64,000 nucleotides of DNA from an uncultured Bacteroidota bacterium (GCA_903916255.1 CAIWVW010000132.1:43689-107688), one strand, 5' to 3'. Counted from the first letter of the stretch, positions 34,461 to 42,835 are shown. The notes: generated by a model from the sequence alone, not told the origin. Numbers and translations: made by a program.

Positions 34461-35492
34461 TTATTGGGGTATTTTCACGGTGGTTATGAATAAGTTTCCA
34501 TCTGCTTTGGTTTCCAATAAATCATTGCGTCCATATAAAAGATACAGTCTCCGGGAGATTGAACTCAACCCGAAGCCTGTACCTTTTTGAGAGGAAGACG
34601 TACTTGGGTCAAAAGGATTTTGAACCGAAATAAAAAGCAGGTGGTTTTCCTTTTTGGCGGTTATTTTTATCAATACCTTTTCGGTGGTGTCATACAGCCC
34701 GAATTTAATAGCATTTTCTACTATGGGCTGCAGAAGTAATTGCGGAATTTTAGCAGATAAGCAGGCTGCATCTTTATCAATCAGGGTATCGAGCCGATGG
34801 CCGAAACGCACTTTTTCAATATCTAAATAGAGTTGCAGCAATCGCAATTCCTCTTCTAAAGTAACTTGCAATTCTTCTTCATTTTTTAATGTGCCTCTTA
34901 AAAAATCGGCAAGCTGCTGAACCATCAGGCGGGCTTCTTCCGGTCTGGAAATTGTAAGTGAGCTTATGGAATTCAAACTGTTAAATAAAAAGTGGGGATG
35001 CAATTGTTTTCGCAGTTTGAAAAGCTCCGCTTCGCGAGTAAGTTTTTCGGCTTCCGTTTTCCGTTTTTCGTTTTGTTGCTGTTCTTCGTTGCTGTATATT
35101 ACCCAGCTTATCATACTGAACCATCCGGTAATCAGAAAGGCTACAAAATAGCGGACTGGCAACGATTTTGAAAGTAATGCCAGATATGCGGCATCAGTTA
35201 CCAGTGAAGACAGTATCCAGTTTATAGCTATGAGCCAAACCCCGGAAATAGCTAAATCCCAAATAAAAATGTACAAATACCTGTTTTTCCCGGGGCGATA
35301 ATAACGCAGAACATTTCCGGCACTGTAACTTATAGCTGCTAAAAGAATATTGCTGACAACACTGTCAATAACAGCAGTTTTAGAAGTAATGCCAAACCAA
35401 ATCAACAAGAAAGCCTGAACAATGATAAACATCGCCGAAAGGGCGATGTTTATCAGAATCAGGTTACGGTTTGTTGTTTTTGGGCTGGTCAT
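34461..35492 (-). CDS. LytS/YehU-type membrane sensor histidine kinase
   Basis: The 343-residue protein has about four N-terminal membrane helices (residues 10-130) with no large periplasmic domain. A short coiled segment follows (NEEQQQNEKRKTEAEKLTRE), then the His_kinase domain with the phospho-acceptor His in QLHPHFLFNSLNSISSL. An HATPase domain comes last, with N-box PIVENAIKFGLYD and G-box GTGFGLSSISRRLYLLYG. It would phosphorylate the LytTR regulator encoded two genes on. It follows the LiaF-like gene by 21 bp. Intramembrane sensing, as in LiaS-like systems, is plausible. Confidence 0.95.
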   Translation of the reverse strand: MTSPKTTNRNLILINIALSAMFIIVQAFLLIWFGITSKTAVIDSVVSNILLAAISYSAGNVLRYYRPGKNRYLYIFIWDLAISGVWLIAINWILSSLVTDAAYLALLSKSLPVRYFVAFLITGWFSMISWVIYSNEEQQQNEKRKTEAEKLTREAELFKLRKQLHPHFLFNSLNSISSLTISRPEEARLMVQQLADFLRGTLKNEEELQVTLEEELRLLQLYLDIEKVRFGHRLDTLIDKDAACLSAKIPQLLLQPIVENAIKFGLYDTTEKVLIKITAKKENHLLFISVQNPFDPSTSSSQKGTGFGLSSISRRLYLLYGRNDLLETKADGNLFITTVKIPQ

Positions 35493-35513
35493 TTGTTTCC
35501 TTTTTTCACATAA

Positions 35514-36320
35514 TTAATAACACTGAATGCTTATACCTCCAAAAATAGAAGTGCCTTCAATAAGTAAGGTTTTATCCGGATTTTCTTTAATGAGTGACGC
35601 CGGCCTTTTGTCCTCTACACCTCCAAAAATGGAAGTAGTTTTAACCACCACTTTCCAATCTGTAGGCACAATAATTTTGGCTCCGCCGAAAATCTGTGTT
35701 ATGTCGAGTGTTACCGTTCCGGTAAAGTCGGCTTGGGTAAGATTTATATCGCATCCTCCAAAAATATTTACAACATCTCCTCCTTTGAAATTCTTTGACA
35801 CCACCACCTTATGAACACCGCCGAATACAGATGTTTCATCCAAATAATCATCTCCGGAAGTGGCGCCTGTTGCTTGTGCCCCTGCGGTTGCATTATATTG
35901 CTGCGACCAGTTGTCATATTTCTTCCACTTGGCCTGAAAACGCGTACTGTTGCGGAAATCACGCTTCGGGCGGAGAATCATATACATTCCAATTACTATG
36001 AAAACCATTGGCCAGGTATATGCTGAAATAGATAATCCGGTATAAAACCAATAAATGTGGGGAATAAGAAATACAATGCCTGCAAGGACAAATATAAACC
36101 ACCCTCCGCCTGAAAATCCTTTTCTTGCTCCTAAAAACAATCCTAAAGCAATAAAGAACATAGGTGTGGTAAATAGCCATGACGGCAATAAAAGAAAACT
36201 CATCCTGTGCAGGAGCCACATTACTCCTATACCTAAAAGTATTAAACCTCCAAGTGCTCTTCCGCCACGGTTGGGCCTGTTTCCAAAACTATACTGTTGT
36301 TGAACATTTTCCGTTTCCAT
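35514..36320 (-). CDS. LiaF-like membrane protein (DUF5668 plus LiaF C-terminal domain)
   Basis: The 268-residue protein has about four membrane helices in residues 20-115 (GRALGGLILLGIGVMWLLHR, GWFIFVLAGIVFLIPHIYWF). A linker follows, then a beta-rich C-terminal domain (residues about 160-268) with recurrent IFGG turns (DVVNIFGGCDINL, DITQIFGGAKIIV, EGTSIFGGISIQC). This is the LiaF / cell-wall-active antibiotic response domain. In Firmicutes LiaF restrains the LiaSR envelope-stress system. Here it heads the kinase / SRPBCC / LytTR operon, suggesting an analogous inhibitory or sensing role. Its upstream region carries the triple 21-bp repeats. Confidence 0.88.
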   Translation of the reverse strand: METENVQQQYSFGNRPNRGGRALGGLILLGIGVMWLLHRMSFLLLPSWLFTTPMFFIALGLFLGARKGFSGGGWFIFVLAGIVFLIPHIYWFYTGLSISAYTWPMVFIVIGMYMILRPKRDFRNSTRFQAKWKKYDNWSQQYNATAGAQATGATSGDDYLDETSVFGGVHKVVVSKNFKGGDVVNIFGGCDINLTQADFTGTVTLDITQIFGGAKIIVPTDWKVVVKTTSIFGGVEDKRPASLIKENPDKTLLIEGTSIFGGISIQCY

Positions 36321-36342
36321 AATTTTTTAAATTTTTATGATG

Positions 36343-36428
36343 CAAAACTATATCGCTTTGCAAGGGGTCCGTTAACGAAATTAGGTACAAGATAATGGAA
36401 AGTCGGTAAATCAAGGAAACACGTCGGT
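36343..36428 (-). promoter_or_regulatory. Promoter and triple 21-bp-phased operator of the LiaF-like/LytTR operon
   Basis: On the minus strand a -7 box TAGTTTTG (36350 to 36343) lies 22 bp before the ATG, with GTTAAC (36376-36371) at about -33. Three direct repeats follow upstream at 36381 (TTAGGT), 36402 (GTCGGT) and 36423 (GTCGGT) in plus-strand reading, each 21 bp apart. ATTAGGTACAAG is identical in this region and in the TonB receptor 1 promoter. I infer autoregulation by the LytTR response regulator. Confidence 0.7.
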
Positions 36429-36564
36429 GAAATAAGATTTGGGAAATGAAGGTTTTACCCTAGGTAAACGTCTAATTGCCTGTATAGAAAAGAGCAGGTA
36501 TAAGAATTTGTAATAGATAATCGGTAGATTAGGTGCGGTTTATGGTCATAATCAAAGATTTTTA

Positions 36565-36595
36565 TTGACAAACGCCCATTGAGGCATTATATTTG
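36565..36595 (+). promoter_or_regulatory. Candidate queA promoter
   Basis: TTGACA starts at 36565, and the -7 box TATATTTG lies at 36588-36595. TTG to TA spacing is 20 bp, as expected for Bacteroidota sigma-ABfr promoters. The leader would be about 30 nt. The 135 bp between this and the LytTR operator hold nothing else that I recognise. Confidence 0.6.
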
Positions 36596-36630
36596 CAGCC
36601 TTTTATTTAAAAGTAACATATAATTAACAC

Positions 36631-37680
36631 ATGAAATTATCAGAATTTAACTTCGCATTTCCTAAGGAATTAATAGCAGAACACCCGAGCCCAACCCGCG
36701 ATGAATCGAAATTAATGGTAGTTCACCGCAAAACGGGAAAGATTGAACATAAAGTATTTAAAGACGTATTAAGCTATTTTGGCCCGCACGATGTATTCAT
36801 TCTGAATGATACCAAGGTATTTCCGGCCCGTTTGTTTGGCAAAAAAGAAAAAACAGGCGCTAAAATCGAAGTATTCCTGTTAAGGGAATTGAACCGCGAA
36901 AGTTTCCTGTGGGATGTGTTGGTTGACCCGGCCCGTAAAATCCGTATTGGCAACAAGCTCTATTTCGGCGATAATGAAGAATTGGTTGCTGAGGTTATCG
37001 ATAATACAACATCACGCGGCAGAACCCTTCGTTTCCTGTTCGATGGAACCTATGAAGAGTTTAAAAATATTGTTTACACATTAGGCGAAACACCGCTGCC
37101 AAAATATATCAAGAGGGAAGTGAAGGATTCCGATAAGGACCGTTACCAAACTGTTTACGCGGTGAATGAAGGTGCAGTTGCCGCTCCTACCGCCGGGCTC
37201 CACTTCAGCAAAGAGCTTATGAAGCGTATGGAACTGAAAGGAATAGAATTTGCCAATGTTACTTTGCACGTAGGACTTGGAACTTTCCGCCCGATAGAAG
37301 TGGAAGATTTGAGTAAGCATAAAATGGATTCGGAGCAGATGATAATTACCCAAAAGGCTGCCGATATTGTTAATAAGGCCAAACTTGATAAAAGGAAAGT
37401 GTGTGCTGTGGGAACTACCAGTATGCGTTCTATTGAAACGTCCGTTTCAACAGATGGTTTATTAAAACCATTCGACGGTTGGACAAATAAATTTATCTAT
37501 CCTCCTTACGATTTCCGTATTGCCAACAGTATGATTACCAACTTCCATATTCCGGGCTCGAGCCTGCTGATTATGGTGTGCGCTTTTGGCGGATATGATT
37601 TGATAATGAAGGCATACAAAGAAGCCATTAAGAATAAATATAAGTTCTTCTCGTATGGCGATGCCATGCTTATCCTGTAA
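36631..37680 (+). CDS. queA: S-adenosylmethionine:tRNA ribosyltransferase-isomerase
   Basis: QueA transfers the ribosyl part of SAM to 7-aminomethyl-7-deazaguanine at tRNA position 34, giving epoxyqueuosine. The 349-residue protein has the family motifs [20 protein letters not shown] near the N-terminus, [14 protein letters not shown] around 57-70, [13 protein letters not shown] around 185-200, [13 protein letters not shown] and [16 protein letters not shown] near the C-terminus. It is followed by ispD 8 bp downstream and then rlmN, so it heads a likely operon with its own promoter. Confidence 0.97.
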   Translation: MKLSEFNFAFPKELIAEHPSPTRDESKLMVVHRKTGKIEHKVFKDVLSYFGPHDVFILNDTKVFPARLFGKKEKTGAKIEVFLLRELNRESFLWDVLVDPARKIRIGNKLYFGDNEELVAEVIDNTTSRGRTLRFLFDGTYEEFKNIVYTLGETPLPKYIKREVKDSDKDRYQTVYAVNEGAVAAPTAGLHFSKELMKRMELKGIEFANVTLHVGLGTFRPIEVEDLSKHKMDSEQMIITQKAADIVNKAKLDKRKVCAVGTTSMRSIETSVSTDGLLKPFDGWTNKFIYPPYDFRIANSMITNFHIPGSSLLIMVCAFGGYDLIMKAYKEAIKNKYKFFSYGDAMLIL

Positions 37681-37688
37681 AGAAACAG

Positions 37689-38396
37689 ATGCCCGACAAC
37701 GGTAAAAAGAGATATGCCTTAATTATGGCGGGAGGCAGCGGAATCAGGATGAACAGCCCTGTGCCGAAGCAATTCCTGAAGTTGGACGGGAAGCCTATTT
37801 TACTGCACAGCATCAACAAATTTCTGGATACCGACCCGAACATCGAAATCATTTTGGTATTACCGAAAGAGTACATGAAATATTGGGATGCTTTATGTGC
37901 AGAATATTTGTTTCACAAGCCGATAAGAATTGCGGATAGTGGAGAGAGCCGTTTCCATTCCGTTAAAAGCGGATTGGAGTTAGTTGCCGAAGAAGGCATT
38001 GTAGCAATTCACGATGCGGTTCGTCCGCTGGTGAGCAGTAAAACTATACTTGCAACTTACAAAGCAGCTGAAATGTATGGAAATGCAGTCCCTGCAGTTC
38101 CAATTAATGATTCCATACGGCAAATAGAATCAACCCGCACCATTGCGGTGGACAGGTCCCGTTATTGCGCCACACAAACGCCTCAGTGTTTCCGTTCCGA
38201 TATTATTAAGAAAGCCTACCAGCAGGAGTATCATTATACTTTTACAGATGATGCCATGGTGGTGGAAGCCATGGGTGAGCATATCCACCTGGTGGATGGT
38301 AATGCTGAAAACATTAAAATAACAAGTCCCAAGGACCTTGCTGTGGCGGAGGTTTTATTAAAAGGAGAGGGACAGTTTCTTACCTCAGGCAAGTAA
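37689..38396 (+). CDS. ispD: 2-C-methyl-D-erythritol 4-phosphate cytidylyltransferase
   Basis: IspD joins CTP and MEP to give CDP-methylerythritol in the MEP pathway. The 235-residue protein has the nucleotide-binding MAGGSGIRMNSPVPKQFLKL near residue 14, HDAVRPLVSS near residue 111, DRSRYCATQTPQCF near residue 155 and FTDDAMVVEAMG. These are the standard IspD motifs; the usual Gly-x-Gly-x-Arg is GSGIRM. It is 8 bp after queA, and a stop-adjacent repeat follows its TAA directly. Another MEP gene, dxr, is 11.5 kb away. Confidence 0.95.
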   Translation: MPDNGKKRYALIMAGGSGIRMNSPVPKQFLKLDGKPILLHSINKFLDTDPNIEIILVLPKEYMKYWDALCAEYLFHKPIRIADSGESRFHSVKSGLELVAEEGIVAIHDAVRPLVSSKTILATYKAAEMYGNAVPAVPINDSIRQIESTRTIAVDRSRYCATQTPQCFRSDIIKKAYQQEYHYTFTDDAMVVEAMGEHIHLVDGNAENIKITSPKDLAVAEVLLKGEGQFLTSGK

Positions 38397-38423
38397 GTCG
38401 GAGCCCGACTGGCAATTATTCAA
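38397..38423. repeat. Stop-adjacent repeat after ispD
   Basis: GTCGGAGCCCGACTGGCAAT followed by TATTCAA begins on the base after the ispD stop codon. The same 27 bp occur after the second TonB receptor gene (63652-63678 and 63922-63948), and variants follow mnmG. The GTCGG / CCGAC core can form a small hairpin. Confidence 0.65.
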
Positions 38424-38435
38424 CTAATAATAGCG

Positions 38436-38443
38436 TACCTTTG
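38436..38443 (+). promoter_or_regulatory. Candidate rlmN promoter, -7 box TACCTTTG
   Basis: TACCTTTG fits the Bacteroidota -7 box and ends 5 bp before the rlmN ATG at 38449, implying a very short or absent leader. The -33 region overlaps the end of the stop-adjacent repeat and is not a clear TTTG. Confidence 0.4.
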
Positions 38444-38448
38444 TTCCT

Positions 38449-39516
38449 ATGGAAAAATCGGAAACAACACCGAAAAATATTCGTCACCTTGAATTGGCAG
38501 AGATAACCGCTTGGTTTAAGGCAAAAGGTGAGCCCTCTTTTCGTGCTAAACAGGTATATGAATGGCTTTGGCAGAAGTCGGCACATTCATTTGATGATAT
38601 GACAAACCTGCCTAAGAGCACCCGCGAGGCATTGAAAAAAGATTTTGTAATTAATGCTTTTGCCAGTGTAATATCGCAAATAAGCACCGACGGAACCATA
38701 AAAAATGCTTTCCATTTGTATGACAACAAACGGGTGGAAGGTGTGTTGATTCCTGCCGAAAAGCGAATGACTGCCTGTATTTCTTCACAAGTAGGGTGCA
38801 GTTTAGAATGTAAATTTTGCGCTACGGGACGTTTGAAACGCGAACGTAATCTCGGTGCCGATGAAATTTATGATGAAGTAGTTTATATACAAAAACAAAC
38901 ACTCGAAAAGTATAATACTCCGCTTACCAATATAGTATTTATGGGTATGGGCGAGCCCTTGCTGAATTACAACAATGTAATGGAGGCCATAAATAAAATC
39001 ACTTCACCGGAGGGGTTGAATTTTGCAGCGCAACGTATCACCGTCTCTACAGCCGGAGTTGCCAAAATGATAAAAAAGCTGGGTGATGATAATGTGCGGT
39101 TCAATTTGGCACTATCGCTGCATGCCGCGACAGATGAGAAACGCAGCAAGATTATGCCCATCAATGATACCAATAAACTGGAGGAAGTGGCGGAAGCGTT
39201 GAAATATTTTTATAGCAAAACGAACACTCCGGTTACTTACGAATACATTGTATTTAAAGACTTCAACGACACGATGGGCGATGCCTATAAGCTGGCGGCG
39301 TTTTGCAAAATAGTACCCTGCAAAGTAAATCTGATAGAATATAACCCGATTGATAAAGGCGAGTTCCAGCAAACCAGCCCGGAACGCATGAGTTCTTTTG
39401 TTAAGCTGTTACGCAGCAAGGGCATCATTGTAAACACACGCCGCAGCCGCGGTAAAGATATTGATGCCGCTTGCGGGCAATTGGCGAATAAATTGCAGGA
39501 AGCGGGGGTGAATTAA
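38449..39516 (+). CDS. rlmN: Dual-specificity 23S rRNA/tRNA adenine C2-methyltransferase
   Basis: RlmN is a radical-SAM enzyme that methylates C2 of A2503 in 23S rRNA and A37 in some tRNAs. The 355-residue protein has the CxxxCxxC cluster motif at Cys117, 121 and 124 (VGCSLECKFCATG), GMGEPLLNYNNV, and the catalytic resolving Cys342 in SRGKDIDAACGQLA. The N-terminal RNA-binding region includes FRAKQVYEWLWQK. Length is normal. It follows ispD after 52 bp with its own -7-like box. A DUF4160/DUF2442 pair on the opposite strand ends 1 bp after its stop. Confidence 0.97.
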   Translation: MEKSETTPKNIRHLELAEITAWFKAKGEPSFRAKQVYEWLWQKSAHSFDDMTNLPKSTREALKKDFVINAFASVISQISTDGTIKNAFHLYDNKRVEGVLIPAEKRMTACISSQVGCSLECKFCATGRLKRERNLGADEIYDEVVYIQKQTLEKYNTPLTNIVFMGMGEPLLNYNNVMEAINKITSPEGLNFAAQRITVSTAGVAKMIKKLGDDNVRFNLALSLHAATDEKRSKIMPINDTNKLEEVAEALKYFYSKTNTPVTYEYIVFKDFNDTMGDAYKLAAFCKIVPCKVNLIEYNPIDKGEFQQTSPERMSSFVKLLRSKGIIVNTRRSRGKDIDAACGQLANKLQEAGVN

Positions 39517-39517
39517 A

Positions 39518-39874
39518 TCATTTTACCTTTTTAGTAGGCTTACTCTTCGAATAACTATTTTCTTTAGGTTCTTTTACAAGTGCAATAGCGGAGTTAGAAG
39601 AAATATAGTTAAGATTTCTATCATTTTTCACTTCAAATTCTTTTATGTGTTCAGGCAAAAAATCCATTTCTTCATTTCCTTTTCCCCATGATAAATGCCC
39701 AAACTCTTTATCTATCCTTACCTTTTTAAAAAGTTCCGGTTTCCTGTATTTATAATAAACAGGCTGGCACATTTCAAAAAGCCATTTCCGGAAGTCATAA
39801 TACTTTGTAACTCCATTAGTGTATGTAATCTCAATTACATAACCGGAAATATATTTTGCTTTTAAGAACCTCAT
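39518..39874 (-). CDS. DUF2442-family protein
   Basis: The 118-residue protein has the DUF2442 pattern: an N-terminal strand pair with YVIEITYTNGVTKYYDFRKW, a middle segment PELFKKVRIDKEFGHLSWG, and an acidic MDFLPEHIKEF. A Lys/Ser-rich disordered tail (SYSKSKPTKKVK) follows. The first base pairs of its gene overlap the stop of the DUF4160 gene by four bases (ATGA). DUF4160 and DUF2442 genes occur together widely and have been proposed as a toxin-antitoxin-like pair, but I know of no firm biochemical proof. Confidence 0.8.
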   Translation of the reverse strand: MRFLKAKYISGYVIEITYTNGVTKYYDFRKWLFEMCQPVYYKYRKPELFKKVRIDKEFGHLSWGKGNEEMDFLPEHIKEFEVKNDRNLNYISSNSAIALVKEPKENSYSKSKPTKKVK

Positions 39875-40182
39875 AGTTTTTTGGTAATTACTATTGTATT
39901 ATGTAATTCTTTTCTATCAATAACGAAATCCTGAAAATCTTTTACCATAGTATATTGCATGGCGGAAACCAATTTTTCCAAATTTTTTCTCATGGCAGGT
40001 GTTAAAGATTTCATCCCCTCTATCCTTTCATAATGTACGCCGATAATTTCCTTATTTCGTATATCAAAAACAACTTTAACTCCATATCCACCTTTAACTA
40101 AAGCATGAACATGTACTGGGTTGTGGTCATTGGGATATAACCGTATTGTTATACTGAAATATTTAATAATTGCCGGCGACAT
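39871..40182 (-). CDS. DUF4160-family protein
   Basis: The 103-residue protein starts MSPAIIKYFSITIRLYPNDH with the DUF4160 signature DHNPVHVHALVKG, where the His-x-His resembles a nuclease or metal site, then VVFDIRNKEIIGV. The C-terminal half is helical (MRKNLEKLVSAMQYTMVKDF). It is the first gene of the coupled pair with the DUF2442 gene (4-bp overlap). It is a candidate toxin of a poorly studied module; the assignment of roles in the pair is not certain. Confidence 0.8.
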   Translation of the reverse strand: MSPAIIKYFSITIRLYPNDHNPVHVHALVKGGYGVKVVFDIRNKEIIGVHYERIEGMKSLTPAMRKNLEKLVSAMQYTMVKDFQDFVIDRKELHNTIVITKKL

Positions 40183-40267
40183 ATTGCAAAGGTATGTACT
40201 TTTTTTGAGTCTATTCTTTTAAGCTAATGTCAAAAGAGGTTGGCATTTTTATCCCTAAATCTATTGT

Positions 40268-40714
40268 TCAACCTCTACCGTTATATCTTTGATTAATTAT
40301 CTTTTTGTAATGTAAATCCATTTTTGATAAAAAATAACATCTGCCTCCATCATCAATATATAAAAAAGTTGATTTCCATTGGTCAGCATTATTTTCAGCA
40401 ATTCCATAGCATAAGCCAACAATGAAAACATATTTTTTACCTGTATCATCAACCACAAACATTAACTGAATTAGGTAATTCTTGATATTTAAATTGTCTT
40501 TTAAAAGGTATTTATTCAAAGTCGAATCTGCGGTATATAACTCCTTATATGTTGGCATGAAAATGCTAAATTCTGTTATAGAGTCCCCTTCTCTAATAAG
40601 AACTTCTTTTAATTGATTGTATTCAGTCAAAACATATGTCTTAGATGAATCAATGTTTTGAGAATATCCAGTAATGACGCTAAAAGAAAACAGAAAAATA
40701 AATAGTATTTTCAT
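40268..40714 (-). CDS. Exported protein of unknown function
   Basis: The 148-residue protein has a signal peptide (MKILFIFLFSFSVITGYSQ). The mature part is small, mixed and aromatic (ITEFSIFMPTYKELYTADST, YLIQLMFVVDDTGKKYVFIV) and ends with MDLHYKKIINQRYNGRG. No family is recognised. It starts 11 bp after the stop of the saccharopine dehydrogenase-family gene upstream on the same strand, so it may be cotranscribed. It is slightly AT-richer than neighbours. Confidence 0.55.
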   Translation of the reverse strand: MKILFIFLFSFSVITGYSQNIDSSKTYVLTEYNQLKEVLIREGDSITEFSIFMPTYKELYTADSTLNKYLLKDNLNIKNYLIQLMFVVDDTGKKYVFIVGLCYGIAENNADQWKSTFLYIDDGGRCYFLSKMDLHYKKIINQRYNGRG

Positions 40715-40725
40715 AAATAAATATT

Positions 40726-42051
40726 TTACCCCTCCCTTTCCACAAACTTTACCCCCAACCCTTCCAATTCATTTAATAAAGGTTCGTATATTTCTTTCAC
40801 CGTAGGAGTTTGAACTCCTTTGAGTTTTATGTGGCCTTCCAGTATAAGTTTGGTAATTATTCCAACCGGCAAGCCAACTGTTTTAGCCATTGCAGTGTGT
40901 ATGGCATCATCTCCTTTTACAACTAAAGAGGAATTTAGTTTATGTTTTTTGCCCTTTATTTCATATTCAAACTGGTGCTGCATAACAATCATATCAATAT
41001 CGCCTTCATTCAGTTTCCATTTATCTTCTAAAAGGGTTTGCAGCATTAGTGCAGGAGAAGCATTCGGAATGCCCAGTACGGTATCATTAAATAAGCCGAG
41101 CCACTCTATTTTATAAAGGATTTCATTATTAATCTCATGTCCGAGGTAATCTAACAGCCGGGTTTCAATATCTTCTTTTTCTGCGGGTAAAAACAGGCTC
41201 AAGAATTCCTTATTTGTCAGTTTTTCCGAATCAGGGATGATATAGCTATCATCTGTCATTCCCAATTGTACGAACGCATTCCATGCTTCACAATAGCCCT
41301 CTTTGCGGAGAGTTCCTCGTAAAATAGTCTTCACATCTTCAATTCCATAAACGGAGCGGTAGCTCAACGAATCGCGGTTGGCATAGCCTTCAAAATCACC
41401 ATAGCCATCAATGCTTATGGGTTCTGTCCGTGTAAATAACTTGTGGTAAGGGATGAACGCATACTTGCCATCCTCCAGATAACGGGCCGTCCCTTGTCCC
41501 GCTAAAATCACATTTCGCGGTGCCCAGGTAAACTTATATCCCCATGGGTTGTTATCCGATTCGGGAGCGATTAATCCACCGGTATAAGACTTAAAAACGG
41601 TCAGTTTTCCGCCTTGTACTTTTATTTCGTCAATAATTTTCATCGCCGAAGCATGGTCAATGCCGGGGTCTAAACCAGATTCATTCATTAAAATAATTCC
41701 CGCCCTTTTGGCTTCTTCATCCAATTCCTTCATTTCGGGTGAAACATAAGAAGCTGTGACCATGTGCTTTTTCAATTTCACACATTCCTTTGCTATGGCA
41801 GGGTGCAGGAATGCCGGTAACATGGAAATTACCAAATCGGCCCGTTGGATTTCTTCATGGGTTTTGGTTTCGTCATGTATATCCAGCGCAATGGTGCGTG
41901 ATTGCGGATGGTTCCTGGTTTTTTGTTGAGCCAATTCCAACGAAGTATCGGCAACGGTTACTTCGTAATTATTTACTGCCGCCGTTTTTAAAAGATAATC
42001 GATTAAAGAGGATGCTGAACGCCCCGCGCCAAGGATAAGGATTTTTTTCAT
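40726..42051 (-). CDS. Saccharopine dehydrogenase family protein
   Basis: The 441-residue protein starts with an NAD(P)-binding motif (KKILILGAGRSASSLIDYL) and carries LVISMLPAFLHPAIAKEC, MVTASYVSPEMKELDEEA and NESGLDPGIDHASAMKIIDE, the last typical of glutamate-forming saccharopine dehydrogenases. The rest matches the C-terminal domain, with SYTGGLIAPESDNNPWGYKF. It would link saccharopine to glutamate and alpha-aminoadipate semialdehyde, whose oxidation could be done by the ALDH7-type enzyme at 20321. A homologous carboxynorspermidine-type activity is an alternative. It is followed by a small exported protein gene. Confidence 0.9.
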   Translation of the reverse strand: MKKILILGAGRSASSLIDYLLKTAAVNNYEVTVADTSLELAQQKTRNHPQSRTIALDIHDETKTHEEIQRADLVISMLPAFLHPAIAKECVKLKKHMVTASYVSPEMKELDEEAKRAGIILMNESGLDPGIDHASAMKIIDEIKVQGGKLTVFKSYTGGLIAPESDNNPWGYKFTWAPRNVILAGQGTARYLEDGKYAFIPYHKLFTRTEPISIDGYGDFEGYANRDSLSYRSVYGIEDVKTILRGTLRKEGYCEAWNAFVQLGMTDDSYIIPDSEKLTNKEFLSLFLPAEKEDIETRLLDYLGHEINNEILYKIEWLGLFNDTVLGIPNASPALMLQTLLEDKWKLNEGDIDMIVMQHQFEYEIKGKKHKLNSSLVVKGDDAIHTAMAKTVGLPVGIITKLILEGHIKLKGVQTPTVKEIYEPLLNELEGLGVKFVEREG

Positions 42052-42069
42052 TTAACAAAAGTATAAAAC

Positions 42070-42203
42070 AGATTCCTCACTTCGTTCGGAATGACAATAT
42101 TCATTTAACAAATGGGTGATTTTATGGCGCGGGCTTTGCCCGCGCCATAAAATCACTTGTTCCACACAGATGTGGTTGTCATTCCGAACGAAGTGAGGAA
42201 TCT
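42070..42203. repeat. Nested palindromic element (outer 28-bp arms, inner hairpin)
   Basis: Outer arms 42070-42097 and 42176-42203 are perfect 28-bp reverse complements containing CATTCCGAACGAAGTGAGG. Between them lies a 15-bp-arm hairpin (42120-42134 and 42138-42152, core GGCGCGGGCTTTGCCCGCGCC) with a TTT loop. The arm word recurs at 60732-60758. A similar two-level structure with different words is at 59712-59837. Confidence 0.75.
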
Positions 42204-42211
42204 ATAGTTTA

Positions 42212-42823
42212 TCATCGCACATTACATTCCAAAAGTTTCTCAATTCCGATATAGGCTTCCAGTTTGTCGCCGATTGATACAGGCCCAACGCCTACAGGTG
42301 TTCCGGTGAAAATCAAATCCCCTTGTTTCAGGGTTATGAATTTCGAAATATATTCAATGATAGTATCGAACTGATAAAGCAAATCGCGGGTGTTACCTTC
42401 TTGCACAGTTGTACCGTTAATATCCAAATGGAAGGGAATGGTGTACATATTTACAAAATCGGTTTTAGGTACAAAGGTGCCTATAGGAGCAGAGCCGTCG
42501 AACGATTTGGCCATTTCCCATGGGAGGCCTTTCTTCTTGCATTCGGCTTGCAAATCGCGGGCGGTAAAGTCGATTCCGACTGTTATTTCATCAAAATATT
42601 TATTGGCAAACTTCTTCTCTATGTTTTTTCCGTTGCGGTTTACTTTCAACACAATTTCCACTTCATGATGAATCTCTTTTGAGAAATCGGGATAGAAAAA
42701 CGGGTCGCCGTTTCGAACAATGGCATTCTCTGCTTTCATAAAAAAAACAGGGCTTCCTGTGGCTTCTGCTTTCATTTCCTTAATATGTTCAGAGTAGTTT
42801 CTTCCGATGCAGATTATTTTCAT
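42212..42823 (-). CDS. Fumarylacetoacetate hydrolase family protein
   Basis: The 203-residue protein begins MKIICIGRNYSEHIKEMKAE, contains PVFFMKAENAI, and has the metal-binding HHEVEIVLKV (Glu ligands) with GIDFTARDLQAECKKKGLPW and GDLIFTGTPVGVGPV. These are signatures of the short FAH branch, whose members act as acylpyruvate hydrolases, oxaloacetate decarboxylases or tautomerases. The reaction here cannot be fixed. It is followed by a TPR lipoprotein gene 12 bp upstream on the same strand. Confidence 0.92.
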   Translation of the reverse strand: MKIICIGRNYSEHIKEMKAEATGSPVFFMKAENAIVRNGDPFFYPDFSKEIHHEVEIVLKVNRNGKNIEKKFANKYFDEITVGIDFTARDLQAECKKKGLPWEMAKSFDGSAPIGTFVPKTDFVNMYTIPFHLDINGTTVQEGNTRDLLYQFDTIIEYISKFITLKQGDLIFTGTPVGVGPVSIGDKLEAYIGIEKLLECNVR

Positions 42824-42835
42824 GTTAATTATTGG

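Noticed and set aside
42120..42152. Inner hairpin of the 42070 element as a simple terminator
   Set aside because: The flanking genes are on the same (minus) strand, the hairpin is enclosed by a longer inverted repeat and is not followed by a proper T-run on that strand, so a plain terminator is not the best reading.
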